Below, piece after piece: positions 9,434-18,218 of a DNA stretch of 64,000 bases (position 1 is the first letter of the stretch; each line of letters begins with the position of its first letter). The translations under genes and the position numbers were made by a program. The stretch comes from Ruminiclostridium cellobioparum subsp. termitidis CT1112. Lineage in GTDB: Bacteria; Bacillota; Clostridia; Acetivibrionales; DSM-1351. The DNA lies in the NCBI RefSeq assembly GCF_000350485.1, contig NZ_AORV01000010.1, positions 1-64,000 of the forward strand. Reading direction: 5' to 3'. Under the pieces are notes generated by a model, which was given only the letters and a program-made list of their open reading frames with translations, did no database searches and was not told the origin of the DNA.

Positions 9434-10555
9434 ATGCTAAAAGCAATTATTGTAGATAATGAGGAACCCGCAATCAATATTCTGAAAATATTATTGGAAA
9501 GAACAAGGCAGGTAACGGTTATTGACAGCTTTCTCAGCGCGGCAGATGCTTTGGCCGGACTGGTAAAGGTAAAACCGGATGTTGCTTTTCTTGATATTGA
9601 AATGCCCGAAATAAATGGTCTGGAGCTAGCCGGAAAGATTCTGGAAATCAATAATGATATTGAAATAATCTTTGTAACTGCTTATGATCAATATGCATTG
9701 AATGCTTTCCGAGTCAATGCTTTGGATTATTTATTAAAACCCTTGTCTTTCGAAGATATTGAACAAACTATATCGCGGCTTATAAAGAGAAGGGGGTTAT
9801 TGACAGACTCCAATCTTAAACTTTCAGGCAATGGACGAATTTATTGCTTCGGCAAATTATCAGCATATGGCACGGGGAGCAAGCAGCCTGTCAAGTGGCG
9901 TACTTCCAAGGCAGAAGAGCTTTTTGCCTATATGCTGCAAAACCTGGAAAAGGAAGTCTCAAAATGGAAAATCTGTGAAGCTCTCTGGCCCGAATATGTC
10001 CAGGAAAAGGTGGATATTCAACTTCATACAACCATATACAAGATGAAAAAGGTTTTGTCCTCGGCCGGAATAAACTTGGATTTCAGTTTTAACAATGGTT
10101 GCTATTGGATGAGCCTTCCTCAAGTGTATATTGATATGGTTGAGTTCGATTCCTTGGCGGCTTCGGTTGCATCTGTCGAGGAAGGGACAATAGAAAAATA
10201 TGAAAAAGCCCTTTTGCTGTATAAGGGCGGTTATCTGGAGGATAATGACTACTTATGGGCATTATCTAAAAGAGAGGAATATTTTATTAAATATTTAAAA
10301 TTGGCAACTTCCATCGTAGTCTACTATATGCAAAGAAATGAATACATAGCGGCCGAAAAAATACTCCATGAAATTCTGGAGAAATCACCTTTAAACGAAG
10401 TCGCCCATGAAATGCTTTTAAAATGCTATTTTATCAAAAAGGATCAAGTTTCTTTTATTACCCATTATTTGGCTTTACAGAAACTGTTCAAAGACGAGCT
10501 GGGAATTGAGCCTTCCAAGTCGATTCAGGCTCTGTATAATAGTATTCAAATATAA
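9434..10555 (+). CDS. Response regulator with REC and SARP/BTAD output
   Basis: 373 residues. REC domain at 1-120 with phospho-acceptor Asp54 in AFLDIEMPEINGLE and the conserved Lys in DYLLKPLS. A winged-helix DNA-binding domain follows at about 150-225 (WRTSKAEELFAYML, then a WPE motif), and a bacterial transcriptional activation (BTAD, TPR-like) domain ends the protein, with ELGIEPSKSIQALY typical of the family. This architecture is known for regulators paired with LytS-type kinases in Firmicutes. Start has TTTTGGAGG upstream. Candidate targets are its own operon and the divergent signalling operon, whose promoter carries paired palindromes. Confidence 0.9.
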   Translation: MLKAIIVDNEEPAINILKILLERTRQVTVIDSFLSAADALAGLVKVKPDVAFLDIEMPEINGLELAGKILEINNDIEIIFVTAYDQYALNAFRVNALDYLLKPLSFEDIEQTISRLIKRRGLLTDSNLKLSGNGRIYCFGKLSAYGTGSKQPVKWRTSKAEELFAYMLQNLEKEVSKWKICEALWPEYVQEKVDIQLHTTIYKMKKVLSSAGINLDFSFNNGCYWMSLPQVYIDMVEFDSLAASVASVEEGTIEKYEKALLLYKGGYLEDNDYLWALSKREEYFIKYLKLATSIVVYYMQRNEYIAAEKILHEILEKSPLNEVAHEMLLKCYFIKKDQVSFITHYLALQKLFKDELGIEPSKSIQALYNSIQI

Positions 10556-10940
10556 CTAAATATACACTAAAGTAGAAAAAACCACCTTGTTTTCCTAAAA
10601 GAGTTGTCTTTTAAATATACAAGCATGGTTCACTTTATGATCCTCTTATCCAGCAGTCCAGCTCCAGTTCTAATATGATTGCAATTATATTAAAAAATGC
10701 AAAATAACATTACAGCTCATACATTCAGCACGTCATTTCTATGGTTAATCGCAACATGTATTAATACATATGTCATGATAATAGTACCGTATTGCATTCC
10801 ATTGCAGGTATGTTATATTATAATAAAATCCAGAATATTGAACTTTCCGCCGGGTAAACGTCTTTTGTTCGTTCCATTAGGCCTTTAAAGGAATGAAATC
10901 AGGCGTTTTATTGTTTTATTAACGAAAGAGGTGTAACTGT
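10556..10940. other. AT-rich intergenic region, nothing firm
   Basis: 385 bp between the response regulator and the flavoprotein gene. A frame at 10697-10888 has no ribosome binding site and no plausible composition. A TATAAT at 10817-10822 lacks a well-spaced -35. No clear terminator follows the response regulator. Confidence 0.4.
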
Positions 10941-11432
10941 ATGTTTAGAGAAATGCGCCGCAAAAAACAGGTTTTATCTATAGAGGACAGCATTGCCGTT
11001 CTTAATAATGGAACATCTGGCGTGCTGGCAGTGTCCGGTGATAACGATTACCCCTATGCCGTTCCTCTCAGCTATGTATATCATGACCGCAAGATTTTCT
11101 TTCATTGTGCCCAAACAGGTCACAAGCTGGATGCTATTGCAAGGAATGAAAAAGTTTCCTTTTGCGTGATTGATCAAGACAATGTGGTACCACAAGAATA
11201 TACTTCATATTTTCGCAGTGTTATTGTCTTTGGAAAAGCACGGATTTTGAATAATGAAGATGAAAAACGCAGTGCCCTTGAAATTTTGGCTGCAAAATAT
11301 TCTCCTGATCATGAACAAGGCCGATTGCAGGAAATTGAAAAACATTTTAAACAGGTATGCCTTGTAGAGCTGGTGATTGAGCACATGACCGGCAAAGAAG
11401 CAATTGAATTGGTTAAAGCAAAACACCCATAA
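10941..11432 (+). CDS. NimA-like pyridoxamine 5'-phosphate oxidase-family flavoprotein
   Basis: 163 residues, the usual length of the 5-nitroimidazole-reductase (Nim) branch of the FMN-binding split-barrel family. The hallmark pattern is present: MRRKKQVLSIED at the N-terminus, then AVSGDNDYPYAVPLSYVY, FFHCAQTGHKLDAI and VSFCVIDQD. It is likely an FMN-dependent reductase with a His-Cys region for cofactor binding. Annotated relatives are called nitroimidazole resistance proteins, but the natural substrate is unknown. RBS AAAGAGGTG. Single gene with a terminator hairpin downstream. Confidence 0.9.
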   Translation: MFREMRRKKQVLSIEDSIAVLNNGTSGVLAVSGDNDYPYAVPLSYVYHDRKIFFHCAQTGHKLDAIARNEKVSFCVIDQDNVVPQEYTSYFRSVIVFGKARILNNEDEKRSALEILAAKYSPDHEQGRLQEIEKHFKQVCLVELVIEHMTGKEAIELVKAKHP

Positions 11433-11455
11433 AACAGTCAGGTAAATAAAAGCAA

Positions 11456-11487
11456 AACACCGCCTTTATACCCTGAGAGGCGGTGTT
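11456..11487. terminator. Intrinsic terminator hairpin
   Basis: Stem AACACCGCCT / AGGCGGTGTT with a 12-base loop. The T-rich tail is best on the minus strand (TTTTGCTTTT), and short on the plus strand; it lies between two convergent genes and may serve both. Confidence 0.7.
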
Positions 11488-11648
11488 AAGTGTATCAAAT
11501 CAGCACAGTATTCATTTGCCAATAACGAAATATTATATATAAAAAATGATTTTTAGCTGCTATTATGCGAATTGCAAGCAATAATACAGTATCTAGTAAT
11601 TCTTATAATGTTTTATTGTGTTCCAAATCCATAGCACCTGGAATAAAT

Positions 11649-12020
11649 TTACGCAAAATAACCTATCGTAACATATCCTGAGGCACGGCTACCGGTTGGA
11701 GTGGTTGCTATGTATCTATATGTTATATAAGTATTCAAGATATCTCCAGATCTGGACACGTAAGATAAACTGTACCTGGCTTTTCCAACATCTTCGGCAA
11801 AATAATTAACTATTTCATATGTACTTAAATTAAAGGTTGTATAAACGCTTAACGGGTATGGACTAAACGTTTCACCTTGTACAGGTGAGTATTGCTCTAT
11901 TTGATAATTTACCAACGCTCCAAGCCTTGTTACATAATTATCTGCCGCCTGAACATTTGCTGTGCAAACACATGTTATTAGCATCAGGGCCATAATCAAT
12001 GATGTAACCTTTTTTCCCAT
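11649..12020 (-). CDS. Small secreted protein, family not recognised
   Basis: 123 residues from the ATG at 12020, chosen over an upstream ATG because AAGGTGGAGAG lies directly before it. A clean signal peptide (MGKKVTSLIMALMLITCVCT) ends near VQAA. The mature part, about 95 residues, is rich in Tyr, Ser and Thr with alternating hydrophobic residues (YATTYI-like pattern), suggesting a small beta-sandwich. No cysteine or metal motif in the mature region. Stands alone on the minus strand; not assigned to a family. Confidence 0.7.
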   Translation of the reverse strand: MGKKVTSLIMALMLITCVCTANVQAADNYVTRLGALVNYQIEQYSPVQGETFSPYPLSVYTTFNLSTYEIVNYFAEDVGKARYSLSYVSRSGDILNTYITYRYIATTPTGSRASGYVTIGYFA

Positions 12021-12335
12021 ATTCTCTCCACCTTTCTTCTTACTCACAATATTTTACAACAACATTATTACATTATATCCTAATTGTAAAATATTTCCAT
12101 ATTGTTTCTTGAAATCTTGAGCAAGCACAAGTCTGTAAAGGCGCCTATCCCACTATATCCTCTAAAATTTCAGACTTTTCAGTAATATCTTATCTTTTTA
12201 ATGTATCTATCTTTGGTATTCCATCCCCAGAGTCCCCCCATACTATATAAATAGATATGGAATAAAATAAAAAATTACATATAGTCCGGGAGTCTCTAAT
12301 ACAAATAATATAGGAAATTTACTTGGAAGTACACT
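12021..12335. other. Divergent intergenic region upstream of cwlD
   Basis: 315 bp, AT-rich. Apart from a candidate sporulation-type promoter at 12215-12245 and an imperfect inverted repeat (AGAGTCCCC at 12230 with GGGAGTCTCT at about 12287), nothing recognisable. Confidence 0.4.
12215..12245 (+). promoter_or_regulatory. Candidate sporulation-sigma promoter for cwlD
   Basis: GGTATT, 18 bases, then CATACTA, which matches the sigma-G -10 consensus CATnnTA and is close to sigma-E. The -35 match is weak. cwlD of Bacillus is transcribed by sporulation sigma factors, which fits. Confidence 0.35.
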
Positions 12336-13091
12336 ATGAAAATGTTTAAGATAGTCATATTGACAAAGAGATCTGTAATTTTATTATTCATAATTTTTAT
12401 TTTATTAATTTTTATCACCATTTCATTTATCATTAGAATAAATATATTACCTGCAAATACGTTTGCCGACCCCAGGAGCGGCGTTATTGTCATTGATCCG
12501 GGTCATGGCGGTATTGACGGAGGGACAAATAAAGACGGCATTCTGGAAAAGGAAATCAACCTTGACATAGGCAGAAAACTGCGTTCACTTCTGGAACAAA
12601 AAGGATATAAAGTAATTATGACACGGGATGAAGATATTTCACTGGAAACATTGGATGCTTCAGGTAAGGGCCGCCATCAAAGAGACCTAAACGCAAGGGT
12701 TAATATCATTAATAACAGCAATGCGCAATTATTTGTAAGTATTCATGTCAACTGTAATTTAAAGAAACCTGCTACTGACGGCGCAATAGTATTTTATAAT
12801 AATAAATATGAACAGAATAAATCTTTAGCTTACAGTATTCAAAAGGCATTGAACAATATTGTAGTAAACAACAGGAAACGTACGGTACATAATCCGGCAC
12901 AAGCTAAATACTTTGTTTTAGGCAACTCTGATATTCCAGGAGTCATAGTTGAAACAGCATTCATATCAAATAAATCCGAACGTCGGGAATTGTTAAAAGA
13001 AAAATTCAGAGAAGACACTGCGACCGCCATCGTTTCAGGCATAGAACAATATTTGCATGAGTCAACAAATGTATCGACCCCGGGACAATAG
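12336..13091 (+). CDS. cwlD: N-acetylmuramoyl-L-alanine amidase CwlD
   Basis: 251 residues: an N-terminal membrane anchor at about 13-33, then an Amidase_3 domain. The zinc-binding and catalytic pattern is intact: DPGHGGIDGG (first His), the Glu of GILEKEINLD, FVSIHVN (second His) and the C-terminal catalytic Glu in VIVETAFISN. Length and single anchor match CwlD, which with PdaA makes muramic delta-lactam in spore cortex so the cortex can be degraded on germination. A general cell-wall amidase is the alternative. This fits the gerA locus further along the window. Confidence 0.88.
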   Translation: MKMFKIVILTKRSVILLFIIFILLIFITISFIIRINILPANTFADPRSGVIVIDPGHGGIDGGTNKDGILEKEINLDIGRKLRSLLEQKGYKVIMTRDEDISLETLDASGKGRHQRDLNARVNIINNSNAQLFVSIHVNCNLKKPATDGAIVFYNNKYEQNKSLAYSIQKALNNIVVNNRKRTVHNPAQAKYFVLGNSDIPGVIVETAFISNKSERRELLKEKFREDTATAIVSGIEQYLHESTNVSTPGQ

Positions 13092-13168
13092 CAAAGGTCA
13101 ATAGTAAACTTTTTTATATTATCCGGCATAACATGTATTAACTGTATTTAATTTGGGAGGCATATAAC

Positions 13169-13372
13169 TTGGATAATAATAAAAATACCTGTGATAATGG
13201 ATTTTTTTCTTTAAGTCCTTGTGAACTTACATTACTTGCAACGGCAATTTCCATAATTCTTGCCGAAGGCATAGATGGCTGCCAACGCGATGTATTAGGA
13301 AATTTTTTAATGTCTGTGGGCCAGAATATAGCAACATTTGATGCACAGGCAAACTGTTTAAATCAATCCTGA
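13169..13372 (+). CDS. Small conserved-looking clostridial protein
   Basis: 67 residues from a TTG start with GGGAGG eight bases upstream. The sequence centres on a hydrophobic helix (CELTLLATAISIILAEGI) with Cys residues, followed by DVLGNFLMSVGQNI. I recall similar short proteins in other clostridia but cannot name a function. It follows cwlD by 77 bp on the same strand and may be co-transcribed. Confidence 0.6.
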   Translation: MDNNKNTCDNGFFSLSPCELTLLATAISIILAEGIDGCQRDVLGNFLMSVGQNIATFDAQANCLNQS

Positions 13373-13401
13373 AGGCTGTCTGTCACTTTATATTTGAAAG
13401 G

Positions 13402-13430
13402 TTCAATTACATAACTTCTTGTGATATACT
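13402..13430 (+). promoter_or_regulatory. Sigma-A-like promoter for the secreted-protein gene at 13461
   Basis: TTCAAT, 17 bases, TATACT, about 30 bases before the start codon. Spacing ideal, both hexamers 4-5 of 6. Confidence 0.5.
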
Positions 13431-13460
13431 CAGTATGAGGATTTTTAAAAGAGGTTTTGA

Positions 13461-13832
13461 ATGAGACTAAAGAAAACTGTAACCGTTATTTTGTTCCTGA
13501 TAATTGCACTTATGATTTTCCAGCTCATACCGGCGGAGGCTGCTCCTGCCGATGGGTTTCAAATTCATACGCAAAATTCTAAAGCGCTCTTGTTATCCGG
13601 TTTTGTTCATAACGACATTATATATATTCACAATGGAAACCAAAAAACATCAATCCAAAAAGTACAAATAAATAATACTCTGCTTTATGTTCCTCCAATA
13701 TCGGTAGAGGGTATTTCTGTCAGCAGTTTTTTATTTTTGGAAATGCCCTTTGACCATCGAAAAATAATAAGGCAATCCATTCCGCACTATTTCAATGGGA
13801 GTAAATATAAGGGAAATCATACCGTTGTTTAA
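13461..13832 (+). CDS. Secreted protein of unknown function
   Basis: 123 residues with a signal peptide (hydrophobic core LFLIIALMIFQLI, likely cleavage after AEAA). The mature part is short, basic at the end, and has the pattern NDIIYIHNGNQKTSIQKVQINN, possibly a small copper-amine-oxidase-like or beta-rich fold. Not recognised. RBS AAAGAGG upstream. A 43-residue membrane peptide follows 24 bp later, probably in the same transcript ending at the terminator at 14041. Confidence 0.65.
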   Translation: MRLKKTVTVILFLIIALMIFQLIPAEAAPADGFQIHTQNSKALLLSGFVHNDIIYIHNGNQKTSIQKVQINNTLLYVPPISVEGISVSSFLFLEMPFDHRKIIRQSIPHYFNGSKYKGNHTVV

Positions 13833-13856
13833 AATTTGATAACGGAGGTGATATTC

Positions 13857-13988
13857 TTGGATACAACGCTTATTGTTGTTATTGTCTTTATGGCAATTGT
13901 TTGTGTTGGAGGCCCAATAATCGGGCATTATGCCTCAAAAGCCAGCGAAAAGCATGAAAGTGAAAAATCAAACAAAACTCCGCAGTAA
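13857..13988 (+). CDS. 43-residue single-pass membrane peptide
   Basis: TTG start with ACGGAGGTG at ideal spacing. The product begins MDTTLIVVIVFMAIVCVGGP: one N-terminal transmembrane helix, then a charged hydrophilic tail rich in Lys, Ser and Glu. It sits between a secreted protein gene and a strong terminator. Short but the RBS and composition make it credible; function unknown. Confidence 0.6.
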   Translation: MDTTLIVVIVFMAIVCVGGPIIGHYASKASEKHESEKSNKTPQ

Positions 13989-14040
13989 CAGTTAATATTT
14001 AAATAGAATACAGGCATTTAATTTTTTTTAATGCAAAATG

Positions 14041-14084
14041 AAACAGAAAGTCCGGAGTCATCATGCCTCCGGACTTTCTGTTTT
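14041..14084 (+). terminator. Strong rho-independent terminator
   Basis: A 17-bp perfect stem (14041-14057 with 14067-14083, core AAAGTCCGGAG / CTCCGGACTTT) closed by a nine-base loop and ending in TTTT. Flanking A and T runs allow use from either side. Confidence 0.9.
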
Positions 14085-14151
14085 CATAAAAACAAATATG
14101 ATTTTCATTTATGGCTTAACGCTTGATGTATATGTAAAACTAGCATCTACT

Positions 14152-14463
14152 TTAGATTTCATAATCTGTAACGACTCTTGCACTTCTGACCTTGCTGCAA
14201 AACTCTGATACCTTCAAATGTTCAGGGTGATTTTTATAAAAATTCAAATCCTCCACATTTTCAAACTCCGAATAAAGAACGGCATCGTATGCCTGCTCTG
14301 AATTATTTATATTTATACCGACCTCAAGGAATTTTATCTGTTTTATCCTGTTGCGTAATTCCTCCAGGCTGGTTTTTATAAATTTAGCATTTTCAATTTT
14401 GTCCTTCCCCTCAGCAAAGTCTTTCAATTTCCACATAACAATATGTTTTATCAAATCTGCCAC
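14152..14463 (-). CDS. Dabb-family (stress-responsive alpha/beta barrel) protein
   Basis: 103 residues covering a whole Dabb ferredoxin-like domain: IKHIVMWKLKD at the start (conserved HxVxxKxK pattern), then YDAVLYSEFENVEDLNFYKNHPEH, with the family's Y-x-x-HP-x-H motif. These dimeric proteins are small stress or polyketide-cyclase-like folds with no fixed reaction. RBS GAGGTGGCAG. Single gene. Confidence 0.88.
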   Translation of the reverse strand: MADLIKHIVMWKLKDFAEGKDKIENAKFIKTSLEELRNRIKQIKFLEVGININNSEQAYDAVLYSEFENVEDLNFYKNHPEHLKVSEFCSKVRSARVVTDYEI

Positions 14464-14562
14464 CTCTTCGTTTAATTGATTTTGTTTTATTATACAACCT
14501 GGTCCCTTAAAACAAAATACAAAATAATAATATTATGATAAAAATTTTAAACCATTGGGATT

Positions 14563-15129
14563 TTAATGGGATGTATTCATGGCTTTTGCCAATCCAACAA
14601 GCTTATTCAGCGTCTTCCAGTTACGTACGGTAGCCGAGACATCCAGCTTCTGAAGATTATTGGCCAGTTTTGAATTACGGATACTATTACGGAAAAACAG
14701 ATAAACCTCCCTCCCAATAATTCGATATTCTTCATCGGCACTTTTGTATGCATTCAAACAATCCATTTTTTCTTGGGACGGAGCATGTGTCATCAGTGAA
14801 ACATACAAGCTCTCTGCTTCTGACGACGCCTCCGCTTCGGATATTTCCCTATCCGAAAATGGGCAGTTCAGAATAATGGTTTCCAACTCTGCCGCCGTTC
14901 TTAGAATAACAGGGCTTGAGATGCCAAAAACCACCCCGATCTCATGCTCTATTTTTTTTCGCAAAGCTTCTTCACCTTCGTTTGATTTAAACAGCACATT
15001 TCCGCTTTGAATATATGTTTGGACTTCGCAAAGTCCCAGCGCTTCAAATATCCTTTTTAACTCAGCCATTTTTATTATATTTTTCCCACCTACGTTTATT
15101 CCTCGTAGTAGTGCTATATAAGCAGCCAT
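14563..15129 (-). CDS. DUF1697 family protein
   Basis: 188 residues with the diagnostic start of DUF1697: YIALLRGINVGGKNIIKMAEL, then YIQSGNVLF and a C-terminal region with KLDVSATVRNWKTLNKL, which matches the family's ATaRNWrTv motif. Function of the family is unknown; structures show a two-domain alpha/beta fold. RBS GAGGAGG. Transcribed alone. Confidence 0.9.
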   Translation of the reverse strand: MAAYIALLRGINVGGKNIIKMAELKRIFEALGLCEVQTYIQSGNVLFKSNEGEEALRKKIEHEIGVVFGISSPVILRTAAELETIILNCPFSDREISEAEASSEAESLYVSLMTHAPSQEKMDCLNAYKSADEEYRIIGREVYLFFRNSIRNSKLANNLQKLDVSATVRNWKTLNKLVGLAKAMNTSH

Positions 15130-15301
15130 ATTTACAGACCTCCTCGGACACCTTATTATTTTTTAACCATATTAAATGCCCTTATGCATAGTATAATATT
15201 AACTCCATTTTATCTCTCCGTACTATTTATATTAGTATATACTTTATAATTATTTGTAATAATAATGATAACATATAAAGAGTCTTTAAGGAGTTATTAT
15301 T

Positions 15302-15760
15302 ATGGTTCAGTTAGCTTTATGGGCTACATTGATTGTACCCTGGTTTTTACTCATACCTTTGGATATAAAGCGGGTTAAGCCATTTCTATCGGTTGCCTTT
15401 TTCACTTTACTGTTAACCTCTATTTATTGGCAGATAGCAGAGGTTATGAATTGGTGGACAATACCAAACAACCTGCCCTTCCTTACAAATATATCCGCTT
15501 TTAATTATGGCTTATCACCTGTTGTAACAATATATTTGTTTTATTTCACCTACTCCAGAGCTGTTCTGTTTTTTGCAGCAAATATCGCCGCAGACGCGTT
15601 CCAGGCATTTGTAATAAGCCCTTTTATATTTGAAAAGCTGGGGTTTTATAAAATGGGGACAATGAGTAATCTGGGACTTTTCCTCATAATAGTATCTCTT
15701 GTTCCAATAATCTACCTTTACCAGAAGTGGTACGAAAAAAGATTTATATCCAATTATTAA
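15302..15760 (+). CDS. Four- to five-TM integral membrane protein, unknown
   Basis: 152 residues, almost entirely hydrophobic, with helices at about 3-18, 27-47, 70-87, 92-112 and 122-140. Tryptophan pairs (YWQIAEVMNWW) and a C-terminal basic tail (YQKWYEKRF) are seen. It resembles short clostridial membrane proteins of the CBO0543 type, but I am not certain. RBS TAAGGAG. Confidence 0.65.
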   Translation: MVQLALWATLIVPWFLLIPLDIKRVKPFLSVAFFTLLLTSIYWQIAEVMNWWTIPNNLPFLTNISAFNYGLSPVVTIYLFYFTYSRAVLFFAANIAADAFQAFVISPFIFEKLGFYKMGTMSNLGLFLIIVSLVPIIYLYQKWYEKRFISNY

Positions 15761-15924
15761 TCCACGCTCTCTGTTTATCATTGTTATTCCATTTCACTGC
15801 ATAAAGCTGTAAAATCATATTATATTGATTTGATATGCTTTAACACAGTGATAGGAAATGATGAATTATTCCGGTTTATTAAATCCTGTGTCAATTAAAA
15901 ATAAACAGGAAAAGGAAGAGAAAA

Positions 15925-16272
15925 ATGAAGCTTGGAGAAGTTTGCATAGAAACAAACGATGTTATTAAGATTGCAGAGTTTTACAGAAAAATACTGAACA
16001 TTTCTTCTGATTGCAGTGACGAAATACATCAGTACATCATCACCAAAGGCACTACCCTGACTGTTTACAATAATGGAGCAGTTAAAAACAATCAAAACCA
16101 AAATATAAGCATAGCTTTCACAGTGGATGATGTTGATGCCGAATATGAAAGACTTTTAAAATTGGGTGTACATATTATCGACGCTCCAAAACTACAGCCC
16201 TGGGGGGCAAAAAACATGCATTTTTGTGATCCGGACGGCAATCACATATACTTTAGGAGTTTACCTGAATAA
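15925..16272 (+). CDS. VOC (glyoxalase/bleomycin-resistance fold) protein
   Basis: 115 residues, one VOC domain made of two beta-alpha-beta-beta-beta modules: CIETNDVIKIAEFYRKIL then FTVDDVDAEYERL and WGAKNMHFCDPDGNHIYF. The last motif (DPDGN) is the family's hallmark and includes a metal-ligand position. Substrate unknown. Its last 12 bp overlap tail-to-tail with the DUF2809 gene on the other strand. Confidence 0.85.
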   Translation: MKLGEVCIETNDVIKIAEFYRKILNISSDCSDEIHQYIITKGTTLTVYNNGAVKNNQNQNISIAFTVDDVDAEYERLLKLGVHIIDAPKLQPWGAKNMHFCDPDGNHIYFRSLPE

Positions 16273-16641
16273 ATAAAATCCTATCAGCTTATCCGCCAGA
16301 TATGCCATAACCCCTCCGATGGTATAAGCCAGCAGATCAAGGGGATCAAAGACCGAACCGATTATCAGCTGGGCGGCCAGGTTATTCTCCAGGCCCAGGT
16401 ATTTAGATATTTGAAGATACTGAAGAAATTCTGTGGTATATGACAGTGCCAGCGTGAATAAAACCAGCTTTATAGAGTTGAAGTCCCTTATGCCCTTGAG
16501 GAAACTATATATCAGAAGAACAATGACGATATCTCCAAGAAAACCCCGGATAACCGGATTTCCGCTGAAACTTCTCACTATAATATAACATATTACAAAA
16601 CATAACCCCGACAAACCGAAATAAATTATCCGCCTCTTCAA
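16261..16641 (-). CDS. DUF2809 (VanZ-related) membrane protein
   Basis: 126 residues from a TTG at 16641, preferred over an ATG at 16671 because AAAGGAG is correctly placed and the start then follows the upstream stop by 10 bp. Four TM helices. The family pattern RGFLGDIVIVLLIYSFL and the later YTTEFLQYL (Thr-Glu-x-x-Gln) are present. Function unknown; related to the VanZ superfamily. Second gene of a two-gene operon with the DUF2971 protein. Confidence 0.78.
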   Translation of the reverse strand: MKRRIIYFGLSGLCFVICYIIVRSFSGNPVIRGFLGDIVIVLLIYSFLKGIRDFNSIKLVLFTLALSYTTEFLQYLQISKYLGLENNLAAQLIIGSVFDPLDLLAYTIGGVMAYLADKLIGFYLFR

Positions 16642-16651
16642 AATATCTCCT

Positions 16652-17425
16652 TTAATAATGCAGATTTTCATACAGCCCGGATCTTTTTATTGTAAATCCC
16701 GTGCCGTTGAGTTTATTTATCATATCCAGAATCTTTTGTATCTCTGAAACTTCATATTCGGCCATATCAGGAGACGCAATTATTCCGTCGATCAATTCAG
16801 CCGTATTTATGCCGAGCTTGATACCTTCCTCCGGAAGATAAACGAGTTCGGCTGCCTTATTTCTTTTGTAAAGCATTATTCTGAATTCATGCTCATATTC
16901 AAACTCCTTCCGTTTATTTTTAAAAGGAAGCAGCTCATAATTTATATAACTCTCGTCAAATGTTTCATTAAAATCAATATAGTCTACTTTGAACATTTCC
17001 ATTTCGTATCCATCGGGCTTTTTTATCCTTTTGAGCTTTTCCAGGGTAGTGCACACGGCAATCCCCTGACCGGCTCTGGAATAAACCTCCCACATGGCGG
17101 CAGATTCACTGTCGTTCAAATGCCAGCAGCTGATAGCTGCCTTTCTCTTTCGTTCGCTGAACTTTTCCAGGAACTCTTTCCTGACATCACTTCCATCATG
17201 ATCTCTTTCACAATTTCTTCCATGGCTAATTTCACTGCTGCCATGCACCGAACTATTATACAGTTCAGCAAAATGGAGATAATTCTGTTTTGGTATTGCC
17301 CCCTCATATTTATCCTTGAATTTATCCGCTCTGGCAAAATAAAGCTCCCCATTTATAAGGGTCAGAAATTTTAATACGTCATAATATCTCCATAATTTAT
17401 TTTCGCCCATATTATTTTCACTCAT
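16652..17425 (-). CDS. DUF2971 domain protein
   Basis: 257 residues. The N-terminus has the family pattern LWRYYDVLKFLTLINGELYFARADKF with a following DKYEG, and the middle has ISCWHLNDSESAAMWEVYS, the most conserved DUF2971 motif (xCW-x4-ES-x2-MW). Soluble. DUF2971 proteins occur near defence and mobile genes in many bacteria, but no mechanism is established and no defence partner is visible here. RBS GGGAGAG. Confidence 0.85.
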   Translation of the reverse strand: MSENNMGENKLWRYYDVLKFLTLINGELYFARADKFKDKYEGAIPKQNYLHFAELYNSSVHGSSEISHGRNCERDHDGSDVRKEFLEKFSERKRKAAISCWHLNDSESAAMWEVYSRAGQGIAVCTTLEKLKRIKKPDGYEMEMFKVDYIDFNETFDESYINYELLPFKNKRKEFEYEHEFRIMLYKRNKAAELVYLPEEGIKLGINTAELIDGIIASPDMAEYEVSEIQKILDMINKLNGTGFTIKRSGLYENLHY

Positions 17426-17508
17426 TGCTCTCCCTGATGCATTTCAATTTAAGCATTCTAACAAATTAATTGGTTAATTGGATAATTGTTTCAGGCAGCC
17501 CTTGATTA

Positions 17509-18174
17509 TCAGCTTTCACTTTTACTAAAAGTATAATATGCCGATATGACAAACATCATCAATTGCAGCGAGAAAATGACCATTCTTTCGGTAAGGCCCA
17601 GTATATCCAGTTTCAATCCCATTCCTACAGGATTTGAAAAACCAAATAGAGTTATAAGTACCGACATTACCAGAATAAATCTGCCAAGACCTCTGAGCTT
17701 ATCCTGCCTTATGTAACCTATAGACAGCAAATAACCCGATGCAATGGTTGTAAATACCACAACCACCGTAACCACTATGTGCATCATGTTTTGAATGTTC
17801 ATTTCGGTTTTATCCCCTGTCAACGGGAACATGGCATATCCCAGCAGGCTGGTAAATTCCATTATAAATAAAACTATGTACCCTATTTTCACAAGTATGC
17901 CGTATTTCCTGAAAGCCTTTATTATTAAACCAATGGCAAAAAGAATGGTACATATACCGTAGGCTGAGGTAAAAACACGGAGCAGCCCGGCATCGGGAGC
18001 ACCGACAGCAGTAAGCGAGCTTATGTCCATGGTTACCGGGTTATACTCGGACCATAGTATTTGTCCCAAAAATATGTGGGTAAAATAAAATATTACTCCA
18101 ATCATGCCCAGAGGCATAAAAAACTTTTCAATCCTGTACATATGCCAGTACCAGTACCCCTTCTTTGAATACAC
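17509..18174 (-). CDS. DUF998 family membrane protein
   Basis: About 221 residues from a GTG, or 210 from an ATG at 18141; neither has a well-spaced ribosome binding site, so the start is uncertain. Six TM helices. The DUF998 signature follows the first helix: NPVTMDISSLTAVGAPDAGLL. Family function unknown. Isolated between two minus-strand operons. Confidence 0.75.
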   Translation of the reverse strand: MYSKKGYWYWHMYRIEKFFMPLGMIGVIFYFTHIFLGQILWSEYNPVTMDISSLTAVGAPDAGLLRVFTSAYGICTILFAIGLIIKAFRKYGILVKIGYIVLFIMEFTSLLGYAMFPLTGDKTEMNIQNMMHIVVTVVVVFTTIASGYLLSIGYIRQDKLRGLGRFILVMSVLITLFGFSNPVGMGLKLDILGLTERMVIFSLQLMMFVISAYYTFSKSES

Positions 18175-18218
18175 ACATTAAGCTTCTGAATTTATTTTAC
18201 CATTGCATTCCATCAAAA

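Noticed and set aside
10697-10888. 63-codon ORF in the intergenic gap
   Set aside because: No RBS, codon use unlike the neighbours, and no recognisable features.
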